From positions 1,632,501 to 1,696,500 of the forward strand of contig CP136571.1 of the NCBI GenBank assembly GCA_035192965.1: a stretch of DNA of 64,000 nt, given 5' to 3'. The notes beneath the pieces were generated by a model that saw only the letters and a program-made list of their open reading frames with translations, was not told where the DNA came from and ran no database searches. The position numbers were made by a program, and so were the translations under genes. Source of the DNA: Fuscovulum sp. (GTDB lineage: Bacteria > Pseudomonadota > Alphaproteobacteria > Rhodobacterales > Rhodobacteraceae). This document shows, one piece after another, positions 27,072-35,274 of the stretch (position 1 is the first letter of the stretch; every line of letters starts with the position of its first letter).

Positions 27072-27863
27072 ATGGCTGATGAATCGGAAAACTCCAACAG
27101 TAAGCGTATCCTAGCCGAACTTGCGGTGCCAATTTATAATGATCTTTTGCAACCGGGCGTCAAAGAAGTCGGGCGAGCACTGACCGTTATTGGGAAAACG
27201 ACCAACTTGGCTTTGGCCCCTCTCCGGGGTGTCGTTTGGAGTTATGAAATATTCGAGTCTTGGCTCGTTTCGAAAGTGGAGCCTCATTTCTCGAACGTAG
27301 ATTCGTCCCAGATAGGCAGCCCAGACCTTGCTATAGCCGGTCCGCTAGTTAACGCCATGAAGTATGTTGCTGAGGACACTACACTAACTGAAATGTATGC
27401 AAAGCTTTTGGCCACTTCAATGATTAAGGATGAACGAAGAAACGCTCATCCTGGCTTTGTGCACCTAATAGGACAGCTTACCCAAGATGAAGCAAAGTTA
27501 ATAGCACACATCTTCAAATCAGGGCCTGCAGCTATTGTTCTTCCAATGCTGATCGACCATAAAAAGTCACGCAGCAAAACTTATCGAAGCAGGTTGTCTT
27601 GTCTTCCCTTTGATGCTGATTGCACGTTTCCTGAGGACTTCCAGTTATACTTGGACAATCTAAGGCGGCTTCAGATTTGTGAGTATGACGACGACTCGTT
27701 CATGGTGGAAAAAAAGGACGAGTATGATCGGGTATTCGAGCTTCCCTCCATGGTAGATGTTTTGAAAGAGGGTGAATCTGAGGGTTATGACCTGGCAGTT
27801 GCCAAAGGCCATGTTACGCTGAGTGTTTTTGGTGCACGTTTCGCCAAGGCATGTATTGCCTAA
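27072..27863 (+). CDS. Abi-alpha (DUF4393) abortive-infection family protein
   Basis: 263 residues resembling the DUF4393/Abi_alpha family. Diagnostic stretches: YNDLLQPGVKEVGRAL at the N terminus, a hydrophobic/basic section LALAPLRGVVWSYEIFESWL, the central LVNAMKYVAEDTTLTEMYAK (the usual LSYVSDEELREMFANLLA-type segment), then AHPGFVHLIGQLTQDEAKLI. Family members are linked to phage abortive infection, though the mechanism is not known to me. Base composition is far below the surroundings: 24 of 60 bases are G or C at 27361-27420. The ATG used is preceded by TTAGGTAAACGT; ATGs at 27045 and 27051 are possible. It ends three bases before the convergent parE stop. Confidence 0.82.
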   Translation: MADESENSNSKRILAELAVPIYNDLLQPGVKEVGRALTVIGKTTNLALAPLRGVVWSYEIFESWLVSKVEPHFSNVDSSQIGSPDLAIAGPLVNAMKYVAEDTTLTEMYAKLLATSMIKDERRNAHPGFVHLIGQLTQDEAKLIAHIFKSGPAAIVLPMLIDHKKSRSKTYRSRLSCLPFDADCTFPEDFQLYLDNLRRLQICEYDDDSFMVEKKDEYDRVFELPSMVDVLKEGESEGYDLAVAKGHVTLSVFGARFAKACIA

Positions 27864-27866
27864 CCA

Positions 27867-29822
27867 TCACACATCCAACTCCTCCACAAACCGCGCGTTT
27901 TCCTGGATATACTGGAAGCGCAGTTCCGGCTTCTTGCCCATCAGGCGTTCCACCAGATCGCCGGTCATGCCGGGTTCGTCCTCATCGATGCTCACGCGGA
28001 TCAGTTTGCGGCTGGCCGGGTCCATCGTGGTGTCTTTGAGGTCTTTGGCGTCCATCTCGCCCAGACCCTTGAAGCGTTGCACGTCGATCTTGCCCTTGCC
28101 GCCGAGGCCTTTGGCCATCCATTCCTCTTTTTCCGCGTCCGAGGCGACGTAGAGCCGCTTGGCACCTTGGGTCAGGCGGTAGAGGGGGGGGCAGGCGAGG
28201 TAGAGGTGGCCTTTGTCGATCAGGGGGCGCATCTGGGTGAAGAAGAAGGTCATCAGCAGGCTGGCGATATGCGCGCCGTCGACATCGGCGTCGGTCATGA
28301 TGATGATCTTTTCGTAGCGCAGATCGTCGACCTTGAACTTGGTGCCCATCTGCACGCCGAGCGCTTCGCAGATGTCGCGGATCTCAGAGTTGTCGTGCAG
28401 TTTGGCGGAGGCCGCGCCGAGGACGTTGAGGATTTTCCCCTTCAACGGCAACAGGGCCTGCGTTTCGCGGGACCGTGCGCCTTTGGCGGAGCCACCGGCG
28501 GAGTCGCCTTCGACGATGAAAAGCTCGGTCCCTTCGCGGGTTTTCGAGGTGCAGTCGGTGAGTTTGCCGGGAAGGCGCAGCTTCTTGGTCGCCGTCTTGC
28601 GGGCGGTTTCCTTTTCCATGCGGCGGCGGAGGCGTTCTTCGGCGCGCAGGACGAGGAAATCGAGGATGGCACCGGCGGATTTGGTGTCATTCGCCAGCCA
28701 GTTGTCGAAATGGTCGCGAACCGCGCCTTCGACCCATTTTGCGGCCTCTTCCGTGGCGAGGCGGTCCTTGGTCTGGCCCACGAATTGCGGTTCGCGGATG
28801 AAGCAGGAGACCAGCGCGCAGCCCCCGGTGAGCAGGTCATCGCGGGTGATTAGCTCGGCCTTGCGGTTCTTTACCAACTCGCCATAGGCGCGGATGCCCT
28901 TGAGGATGGCGGCCCAGAACCCGCCCTCATGCGTGCCGCCTTCGGGGGTGGGCACGGTGTTGCAATAGGATTGGATGAAGCCGTCGCGGGCGGGCGTCCA
29001 GTTGATGGCCCATTCGACAGAGCCGGGGACGTTGTACTTCTCGGTAAAGCTGACCTTTCCGGCGAAGGGGCGGTCGGCATAGGTGGAGGTTTTGGTGAGT
29101 TGGTCGGACAGGTAATCGGCAAGGCCACCGGGGAAGTGGAACACCGCCTCTAACGGGGTTTCACCGTCGTTGATGGCCGATTTCCAGCGGATTTCGACGC
29201 CCGAGAAAAGATAGGCCTTGGAGCGGACCATCTTTAGAAGGCGCGCGGGTTTGAAGGTTTGAGAGCCGAAGATTTCATGGTCGGCATGGAAGGTGACGGA
29301 TGTGCCGCGCCGGTTGGGGGCGGGGCCAATCTTGGTGACGGGGCCCTGCGGGATGCCGCGCGAGAATTCCTGAACGAAAAGCTCGCGGTTGCGCGCCACC
29401 TCAACCCGCATGTGATCGGACAGCGCGTTGACGACGGATGCCCCCACGCCATGCAGGCCGCCCGAGGTGGCATAGGCGTCGCCGCCGAACTTGCCGCCCG
29501 CATGCAGGGTGCAGAGGATCACCTCCAGCGCGGATTTGCCGGGGAATTTCGGGTGCGGGTCGATCGGGATGCCGCGCCCGTTGTCACGGATGGTGACGGC
29601 GTAATCGGCGTGAAGCTCCACCTCGATCCGGGTCGCGTGACCGGCCACGGCCTCGTCCATGGAGTTGTCGAGGATTTCGGCGACAAGGTGGTGCAGCGCG
29701 CGTTCATCCGTGCCGCCGATATACATGCCGGGGCGTTTGCGGACGGGTTCCAACCCTTCGAGCACCTCGATGGAGGAGGCGTTGTAGGACTGGTCCCCGG
29801 AGGAGAGGAGGTCATTGGCCAT
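27867..29822 (-). CDS. parE: DNA topoisomerase IV subunit B
   Basis: ATPase subunit of topoisomerase IV, which decatenates daughter chromosomes with ParC. 651 residues: GHKL ATPase with HHLVAEILDNSMDEAVAGHA near residue 45 and GLHGVGASVVNALS near 118; transducer domain; TOPRIM domain with IVEGDSAGGSAKGARS near 436, PLKGKILNVLGA, and TDADVDGAHIASLLMTFFFT near 508; C-terminal RFKGLGEMDAKDLKDTTMDP. The VLGAASAKLHDNSEI stretch and length favour ParE over GyrB. Flanked on both sides by toxin or defence genes. Confidence 0.93.
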   Translation of the reverse strand: MANDLLSSGDQSYNASSIEVLEGLEPVRKRPGMYIGGTDERALHHLVAEILDNSMDEAVAGHATRIEVELHADYAVTIRDNGRGIPIDPHPKFPGKSALEVILCTLHAGGKFGGDAYATSGGLHGVGASVVNALSDHMRVEVARNRELFVQEFSRGIPQGPVTKIGPAPNRRGTSVTFHADHEIFGSQTFKPARLLKMVRSKAYLFSGVEIRWKSAINDGETPLEAVFHFPGGLADYLSDQLTKTSTYADRPFAGKVSFTEKYNVPGSVEWAINWTPARDGFIQSYCNTVPTPEGGTHEGGFWAAILKGIRAYGELVKNRKAELITRDDLLTGGCALVSCFIREPQFVGQTKDRLATEEAAKWVEGAVRDHFDNWLANDTKSAGAILDFLVLRAEERLRRRMEKETARKTATKKLRLPGKLTDCTSKTREGTELFIVEGDSAGGSAKGARSRETQALLPLKGKILNVLGAASAKLHDNSEIRDICEALGVQMGTKFKVDDLRYEKIIIMTDADVDGAHIASLLMTFFFTQMRPLIDKGHLYLACPPLYRLTQGAKRLYVASDAEKEEWMAKGLGGKGKIDVQRFKGLGEMDAKDLKDTTMDPASRKLIRVSIDEDEPGMTGDLVERLMGKKPELRFQYIQENARFVEELDV

Positions 29823-29902
29823 GGGATGCTCGATTCTTGGTTATGCGGCTGTGGGGCGGGATTAGAGCATCCCGGGGGGGATGGGCGCAAGATGTGGGGT
29901 GG

Positions 29903-30286
29903 TCAGCGCGGGATGGCGCGCTGGCGCAGCCATTCTGCGAGTTCGCCTTCATCCATCAGGCGCTGGGCGGCGCGGATGATGGTTTGGCCGATGTCTTCGG
30001 TATCAAGCTGGATGTTCAGGCCGTGCAAGGCAAGCACGGCATGCATCGAACGAAACGCAGTGCGCTTGTTGGCATCGTTGAAGCAATGGCCTTGGGCAAT
30101 GGCGATGGCATAGGCGGCGGCCAGATCGAAGGCATCCGCGATCATGCCATAGGTCAGGCGGTTGTCGACACGGGCAAGCGCCCCTTCGAGGGATTTGTCA
30201 CGGGCGCGCCCGGGCAATTCGCCGGGGTTCAGGACATGGTCGTGGATACGCTCGACCAACTCGGCACTCAGGAGGATGAAGGTCAT
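29903..30286 (-). CDS. doc: Doc toxin (Fic-fold kinase-type death-on-curing protein)
   Basis: 127 residues with the Fic/Doc motif HCFNDANKRTAFRSM near residue 67 (HxFxDANKRT form, as in Doc, which phosphorylates EF-Tu). LEGALARVDNRLTYG and AAAYAIAIAQ upstream of it are also typical of Doc. It overlaps phd by four bases. The motif is intact, so the toxin is probably functional. Confidence 0.92.
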   Translation of the reverse strand: MTFILLSAELVERIHDHVLNPGELPGRARDKSLEGALARVDNRLTYGMIADAFDLAAAYAIAIAQGHCFNDANKRTAFRSMHAVLALHGLNIQLDTEDIGQTIIRAAQRLMDEGELAEWLRQRAIPR

Positions 30287-30531
30287 TTGTCACGCAGGTA
30301 ATCGAGAACCGGTTGCACGCGCTCGCGCGAGCGTTCAAGAACTTCCATCACCTCTTCAAGGGTTGCCACCCGGTGCTCGGCTTTCTCAACCGCCTCGACC
30401 GGGACGAGGTAGCCGACAAGGGCAGAGTTTTTCAGAATGGCCACGGGTTGGCCGTTGGCGCGATCGAACACCTTTTGCGGTTCGCGCAACTCGGTCATGG
30501 TGCAGATGTTGGGGGTGGCGAGGCGGGTCAT
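30283..30531 (-). CDS. phd: Phd/YefM-family antitoxin
   Basis: 82 residues: an N-terminal Phd/YefM DNA-binding fold (TMTELREPQKVFDRANGQP, then VAILKNSALVGYLVPVEAVE) and a helical C-terminal tail that would wrap the toxin (LEEVMEVLERSRERVQPVLD). The ATG follows GGGAGCCGCCC; the longer frame upstream runs through the promoter and is rejected. First gene of the phd-doc operon. Confidence 0.88.
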   Translation of the reverse strand: MTRLATPNICTMTELREPQKVFDRANGQPVAILKNSALVGYLVPVEAVEKAEHRVATLEEVMEVLERSRERVQPVLDYLRDK

Positions 30532-30556
30532 GGGCGGCTCCCTTGAAGAATGTGCG

Positions 30557-30588
30557 GTGTAATATACACTGTAGTAGGCAAATTTCAA
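30557..30588 (-). promoter_or_regulatory. phd-doc promoter with embedded operator
   Basis: On the minus strand TTGAAA (complement of 30583-30588), 16 bases, then TATATT (complement of 30561-30566). The -10 box lies inside the inverted repeat GTGTA-ATA-TACAC (30557-30569), the likely Phd autoregulatory site. Confidence 0.55.
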
Positions 30589-30601
30589 ACGGGGGATGAG
30601 G

Positions 30602-31483
30602 ATGCGGGTTCTGTTTACGGGCGGGTCGGGCAAGGCGGGCAAGCATGTGGTGGCCTATCTGGCCGACAAGGGGCATCGCGTGGTGAATGTGGACCGGGTG
30701 CCGCTGGGCCACCCTGGCGTGCATGATTTCATCGCCGATATCACCGATGCGGGGCAGATGTTTTCGGTCATGTCGGGCCATGCGGGCTATGACGAACTGG
30801 ATCAGGGCGCAGCGAAGCCCTTTGATGCGGTCGTGCATTTCGCGGCAATCCCGCGGCTGATGATGACACCGGATACGGAAACATACCGGGTGAACACCCT
30901 CGGCACCTATAACGTGATCGAGGCGGCGGTGAAGCTGGGGATCAAGAAGATCATCATCGCCTCAAGCGAGACGACCTATGGCGTCTGTTTCAGCGAAGGC
31001 GTGGTCGATCCCAAGGTGCTGCCGCTGGATGAGGATTACGACATCGATCCGATGGACAGCTATGGCATGTCCAAGAAGGTGAACGAGGTCACGGCGCGCA
31101 GCTTTCAGCGCCGGTCGGGGTTCGATATCTATGCCCTGCGGATCGGCAATGTGATCGAGCCACAGGAATATGCGACGCTCTTCCCGCCGTTGAAGGACGA
31201 TCCGGGGCTGCGGCGTCGGATCACCTTCAGCTATATCGATGCGCGCGATCTGGGGCAGATTGTCGACCTTGCGCTTCACAAGGATGGGCTGGGTTGGCAA
31301 GTGTTCAACGCGGCCAATGACAGCAATGCGGTGCCGCAACCCAATGCGGAACTGCTGGCGCGGTTCTTTCCGAATGTGCCGCTGTCGCGCGAGGTGGGGC
31401 CGAATGAGGGGCTGCTGTCGAACCGTAAGATCCGCGACGTGCTGGGGTTCAAGGAACAGCATGATTGGCGGAAATACGTCTGA
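30602..31483 (+). CDS. NAD-dependent epimerase/dehydratase (extended SDR)
   Basis: 293 residues. The nucleotide-binding loop is FTGGSGKAGKHVVAYLADKG at the N terminus; the catalytic triad is Ser in IIASSETTYGV and Tyr-Lys in SYGMSKK near residue 156. RIGNVIEP and the substrate domain follow. It resembles UDP-sugar epimerases but could be another sugar-nucleotide or aldehyde reductase. An ATG two codons upstream is also possible; GGGGGA fits the chosen one. Divergent from phd. Confidence 0.85.
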   Translation: MRVLFTGGSGKAGKHVVAYLADKGHRVVNVDRVPLGHPGVHDFIADITDAGQMFSVMSGHAGYDELDQGAAKPFDAVVHFAAIPRLMMTPDTETYRVNTLGTYNVIEAAVKLGIKKIIIASSETTYGVCFSEGVVDPKVLPLDEDYDIDPMDSYGMSKKVNEVTARSFQRRSGFDIYALRIGNVIEPQEYATLFPPLKDDPGLRRRITFSYIDARDLGQIVDLALHKDGLGWQVFNAANDSNAVPQPNAELLARFFPNVPLSREVGPNEGLLSNRKIRDVLGFKEQHDWRKYV

Positions 31484-31616
31484 CCGGGGCCATCGTTTTT
31501 GCTAATGGGGGGGGCGGTAAAGGGATAATGCTGCCTGCCCATTCACCTTGGCAAAAATACCCATGCGTCGCGGCCCGCTTGGCGCGCCCTTGAAAAATGG
31601 GGCGTTGCGGGGTCTA

Positions 31617-31637
31617 GGGGGGCGCCATGCGCCCCCC
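31617..31637. terminator. Bidirectional GC hairpin between convergent genes
   Basis: GGGGGGCGC-CAT-GCGCCCCCC, perfect 9-bp arms, lying between the epimerase and the convergent glutathione transferase gene. No T-run on either side. The remaining 175-base gap shows nothing else. Confidence 0.5.
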
Positions 31638-31658
31638 TCGCCTTGCCAAAGCAGCGGT

Positions 31659-32303
31659 TCAGGCCGGTTCGGCCATGCGCGCGGCCCAAAGCTGTTGGAA
31701 GGCCGGGCGGGATTGTGCAGACTCCAGCCAGCGCTGCACTTCGGGAAATTCGGCGATCAGCGCGGCATGGCCTTGGGCATAGCGCAGGCATTCGGCGGTG
31801 TTGATATCGGCCACGGTAAAGCGGTTGCCCACCAGCCAGTCGCGCCCGTGCAGATGCGTATTCAGCCGTGCCAGCGGGCGGCGCAGTTTTTCCGCGGCAA
31901 CCTTCAGGATTGCTTCGCCCATCTCGCCGGCCGGGGCTTGCAGGATTTCCAGTGCCGGTGTTTCCACGGCGGTTGCGGCAAACAGCGCCCATTGGTCCAT
32001 CAGAGCGCCTTCGGCATCGTCTTGCGGGCCAAGCGCCCCGCCATAGCGGCGGGCGAGGTAGAGCGCGATGGCCAGGCTTTCAGTCAGGATCAGATCGCCG
32101 TCCTGCATGGCCGGAATCTGACCCTGCGGGTTGATGGACAGAAAATCAGGCGAGGCGGTGTTCAGTGGCGCGTCTGGTGCATGGGGATCGGGCAGGCGAT
32201 AGGCCTGAATCACCGGAACATGGGTGAAAGGGGTGCCAGTTTCCAGCAAAAGCCAGAGCGGGCGGGTGGCGCGGGAGCGGTAGACGCCGTGCAGCGTGAT
32301 CAT
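31659..32303 (-). CDS. Glutathione S-transferase family protein
   Basis: 214 residues. N-terminal thioredoxin-like domain: MITLHGVYRSRATRPLWLLL (Ser or Tyr near residue 8-10 as the glutathione-activating residue), INPQGQIPAMQDGDLILTES with the cis-Pro and ES glutathione contacts. C-terminal helical domain with GNRFTVADINTAECLRYAQG (N-capping box/hydrophobic staple). The start is set by these motifs; an upstream extension overlaps the divergent ppk2 promoter area. Substrate unknown. Confidence 0.88.
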   Translation of the reverse strand: MITLHGVYRSRATRPLWLLLETGTPFTHVPVIQAYRLPDPHAPDAPLNTASPDFLSINPQGQIPAMQDGDLILTESLAIALYLARRYGGALGPQDDAEGALMDQWALFAATAVETPALEILQAPAGEMGEAILKVAAEKLRRPLARLNTHLHGRDWLVGNRFTVADINTAECLRYAQGHAALIAEFPEVQRWLESAQSRPAFQQLWAARMAEPA

Positions 32304-32454
32304 CGGAAAACCTCTGGGAGCCAGTCTTTCACTGAGCCTATGCCGGGCTTTGCGGATAAAAAAGGGGCATTCGGGGCCGTTTTTGACAGGGATCAAGGCA
32401 CTTTCGCGGTTTCTGTGGCATGGTGGGCAGATGATCCTGAACCGGAGGTGTGCG

Positions 32455-33411
32455 ATGGACGGCGACGGCAAGACAGGGACCGGCACCGCGCAACCGGTAA
32501 CGGCGGCGGCGGTCGTGGCAGAGGCGGATGATCGTCCGCAGGGCCCGAGGCAATACCCCAAGGTGGATGCGGATACGATCCGCGCGGCCTTTGAGGGTGG
32601 CGTCTATCCCTATGGCCGCGCCCTTGGGCGGCGTACCTATGAGGAGGAAAAGGCCCGGTTGCAGGCCGAACTCCTGAAGCTGCAAATCTGGGCGCAGGAG
32701 ACGGGCGAGAAGTTCGTCATCCTTTTCGAGGGGCGTGATGCGGCGGGCAAGGGCGGCACGATCAAGCGGTTCATGGAACATCTCAACCCCCGCTATGCGC
32801 GTGTGGTGGCGCTGACCAAGCCCACGGAAAAAGAAAAGGGCGAGTGGTTCTTTCAACGCTATATCGCGCATCTGCCGACGGCGGGGGAAATGGTGCTGTA
32901 TGACCGCAGTTGGTACAACCGCGCGGGGGTGGAGCGGGTGATGGGGTTCTGTTCCCCATCGGAATATCTGGAATTCATGCGGCAGGTGCCGGAGTTGGAG
33001 CGGATGTTGGTCCGGTCGGGCGTGCGGCTGCGGAAATACTGGTTCTCGGTCAGCCGCGAGGAACAGCGGCGGCGCTTTGTGGAGCGTGAGACGGACCCGC
33101 TGAAACGCTGGAAACTGTCGCCTATCGACAAGGCGAGCCTTGATAAGTGGGAGGATTACACCGAGGCGAAGGAGGCGATGTTCTTCTACACCGACACCGC
33201 CGACGCGCCTTGGGTGATCGTGAAATCGGATGACAAGAAGCGCGCGCGGCTAAACTGTTTGCGGCATTTCCTGTCGACGGTGGATTATCCCGAAAAGGAT
33301 TGGGAGGTGATCGGTGTGCCCGATCCGTTGATCGTAGGGCAGGCCAGTCAGGTGATCCACGGGGCGGGGCATATCCTGGATGCGGCGACCCACCCGGCAA
33401 TCCGCCGCTGA
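32455..33411 (+). CDS. ppk2: Polyphosphate kinase 2 (class I-type)
   Basis: 318 residues. P-loop kinase fold: Walker A FVILFEGRDAAGKGGTIKRF near residue 92, lid and substrate region LTKPTEKEKGEWFFQRYIAH, Walker B EMVLYDRSWYNRAGVERVMG near 147, then FWFSVSREEQ-like KYWFSVSREEQRRRF. The single-domain form uses polyphosphate to phosphorylate nucleoside diphosphates. GGAGGTGTGCG precedes the ATG. It is unlinked to ppk1-ppx some 15 kb away. About 50 N-terminal residues are low-complexity and may be disordered. Confidence 0.94.
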   Translation: MDGDGKTGTGTAQPVTAAAVVAEADDRPQGPRQYPKVDADTIRAAFEGGVYPYGRALGRRTYEEEKARLQAELLKLQIWAQETGEKFVILFEGRDAAGKGGTIKRFMEHLNPRYARVVALTKPTEKEKGEWFFQRYIAHLPTAGEMVLYDRSWYNRAGVERVMGFCSPSEYLEFMRQVPELERMLVRSGVRLRKYWFSVSREEQRRRFVERETDPLKRWKLSPIDKASLDKWEDYTEAKEAMFFYTDTADAPWVIVKSDDKKRARLNCLRHFLSTVDYPEKDWEVIGVPDPLIVGQASQVIHGAGHILDAATHPAIRR

Positions 33412-33476
33412 GGGTGGTTGCAGGCGCGGGGGATGGGGCCTAACTCTGGCGGCAGGTGTGCTGGCTGGGGGGGCGG

Positions 33477-34106
33477 ATGCGGTGGGCGGTGGCGGTTGTG
33501 GCCCTGATGGGGCTGGGCGGGCCTGCGGGCGCGCATCCGCATGTCTTCATGGAGACCGCGTTGGAGGTGATCCGCGATGAGGCCGGGCGGGCCGCAGCCT
33601 TGCGGGTGACCTGGACGTATGACCCGTTCTTTTCGCTGGTGCTGATCACCGAACGCGGGCTGGACCCGGATGCCGATGGCGTGCTGACCGAGGCCGAGAC
33701 GGCGGCTTTGCAGGGGTTCGACATGGCATGGGAGCCCGGGTTTCCGGGTGACACCTATGCCTTTGCTGGCGAGCGGGCCTTGGGCCTATCCGCGCCGCGC
33801 GATGGGGTGGCGCGCTATGAGGGGGGGCAGATCATATCCTCGCATATCCGCGATCTGTCCGAGCCTGTGGCGGGGCTTTTGGTGGTGAAGAATTATGACC
33901 CCACCTATTACACCGAATACACGATCCGCGAGATCACGGCAGAGGGCTGCGAGACCGAGGTGATCGCACCCGAATTGTCTGAGGCAGAGCGGGAGATGCA
34001 GGCCATCCTTGCCGAGATCCCGGCAGATGTGGATGTGGAAATGGGCTTTCCCGAAGTGGGTGAGTTGTTTGCGCAAGAGGTGCGGGTGACATGCGGCGCG
34101 CCGTGA
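33477..34106 (+). CDS. DUF1007 periplasmic protein of the metal-export pair
   Basis: 209 residues with signal peptide MRWAVAVVALMGLGGPAGA followed directly by HPHVFMETALEVI, the DUF1007 hallmark His-rich start that would be the mature N terminus. Later: TWTYDPFFSLVLI and NYDPTYYTEYTI. DUF1007 proteins are regularly paired with NicO/RcnA-type transporters, as here (16-base overlap). Probably binds or delivers Ni, Co or Zn in the periplasm. Confidence 0.88.
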   Translation: MRWAVAVVALMGLGGPAGAHPHVFMETALEVIRDEAGRAAALRVTWTYDPFFSLVLITERGLDPDADGVLTEAETAALQGFDMAWEPGFPGDTYAFAGERALGLSAPRDGVARYEGGQIISSHIRDLSEPVAGLLVVKNYDPTYYTEYTIREITAEGCETEVIAPELSEAEREMQAILAEIPADVDVEMGFPEVGELFAQEVRVTCGAP

Positions 34107-35032
34107 TGCTGGCGGGGCTTGGCGTGGCGGCGGCGCTGGCGCTGGTCTGGGCGCTGGGCGGGCTGGAGATGCTGAGCCGCTGGGCGGCAGAGGTGCAGCG
34201 GGCCTTGCAGGCACCGCTGGCGGGGGCGGTGCGGGCGGTGAAGGCGGGTGAGCCTGCGGCCTGGGCGGGGTTGCTGTCGGTCTGTTTCCTGTACGGTCTG
34301 GCCCATGCGGCGGGGCCGGGGCATGGCAAGTTTCTGATCGGCGGTTATGGCGTGGCGCGGCGGGTGCGGCTGCTGCCGCTGGCGGGGGTGGCGTTGGCGT
34401 CCTCTCTGGCGCAGGCGGGCGTGGCGGTAGCGCTGGTCTATGCGGGTGTGCTGGCCTTGGGCTGGACGCGCGAGCGGATGGTGGGCATGGCCGAAGGGGC
34501 GCTGGCCATGGCCAGTTGGGCGGCGATTGCGGCCATCGGGTTGTGGCTGGTCTGGCGTGGCGCGCGTGGGTTTTTGCATGGGCTGCGATCGGAGCAAGTG
34601 GCTCAGGACGGCGGGCATGGGCATGACCATGATCATCACCACGAGCACCATCACCACGATCACGGGGCAGAGTGCGGCTGTGGCCATGCCCATGGCCCCA
34701 CGGTGGAGGAGGTCGCACAGCTGACCGGGTGGCGCGACACGGCGGCGCTGATCGCCAGCGTGGCGGTGCGGCCCTGTTCGGGGGCGCTGTTCCTGCTGAT
34801 CCTGACCTTTCAACTGGGCATCGGGGCGGCGGGTGTGGCCGGGGCCTTTGCAATGGGGCTGGGCGTGGCGGTGGTGACCATCGGCGTGGCGGTGCTGGCC
34901 GTCTGGTCGCGCGAGGGGGCGTTGGCGGGGCTGGGCGAGGCGCGCATCTGGCGCATGATGCCGGTGTTGGAGTTGGCGGCGGGCGCGGTGATCGCGGCGC
35001 TGGCCTTGGGGATGTTGGCGGCCCCGGTCTGA
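34091..35032 (+). CDS. NicO/RcnA-family nickel/cobalt transporter
   Basis: 313 residues with about six spans. Conserved GLAHAAGPGHGKFLIGGYGV near residue 70 contains the HxxxxGH-type metal motif of the NicO family. A cytoplasmic or periplasmic loop near residues 177-195 is extremely His/Asp-rich (GHGHDHDHHHEHHHHDHG), a metal-binding stretch typical of RcnA exporters, followed by CGCGHAHG. C-terminal spans include SVAVRPCSGALFLLILTF. Probably exports Ni or Co. Overlaps the DUF1007 gene. Confidence 0.9.
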   Translation: MRRAVMLAGLGVAAALALVWALGGLEMLSRWAAEVQRALQAPLAGAVRAVKAGEPAAWAGLLSVCFLYGLAHAAGPGHGKFLIGGYGVARRVRLLPLAGVALASSLAQAGVAVALVYAGVLALGWTRERMVGMAEGALAMASWAAIAAIGLWLVWRGARGFLHGLRSEQVAQDGGHGHDHDHHHEHHHHDHGAECGCGHAHGPTVEEVAQLTGWRDTAALIASVAVRPCSGALFLLILTFQLGIGAAGVAGAFAMGLGVAVVTIGVAVLAVWSREGALAGLGEARIWRMMPVLELAAGAVIAALALGMLAAPV

Positions 35033-35041
35033 CGGCGGGGC

Positions 35042-35195
35042 GGAAAATGACGCATTTTCCGCGGCGTTTTCTGACGCAGAAAACGGACAACTCCTGCGGA
35101 GTTGGGTGGCCGCGGGATCGTGGTACACCGCCAGCCATTGGCGGTGGGGGAAAATGTGTCATTTTCCGGCGCGTTTGTCTCGCGTCAGAAAACGC
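35042..35195. repeat. Cluster of six short palindromes
   Basis: In 154 bases: GGAAAATG-ACG-CATTTTCC (35042), GTTTTCTG-ACG-CAGAAAAC (35066), AACTCC-TGC-GGAGTT (35089), CACCGCCA-GCCAT-TGGCGGTG (35126), GGAAAATG-TGT-CATTTTCC (35149) and GCGTTT/AAACGC (35171-35195). The first and fifth share arms; GCGTTTTCTGACGC at 35065 recurs inverted near 35082-35095 of the same block and at its right end. Fills most of the gap between the metal exporter and MATE genes. Confidence 0.75.
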
Positions 35196-35274
35196 TTGCC
35201 CTGCCGCAGATTGCGCTGCGTTGCGGCGAGGGTGGTGTCTTGTCCGTGTCACCCGGTGGGGGTAAGCGGGGGAC

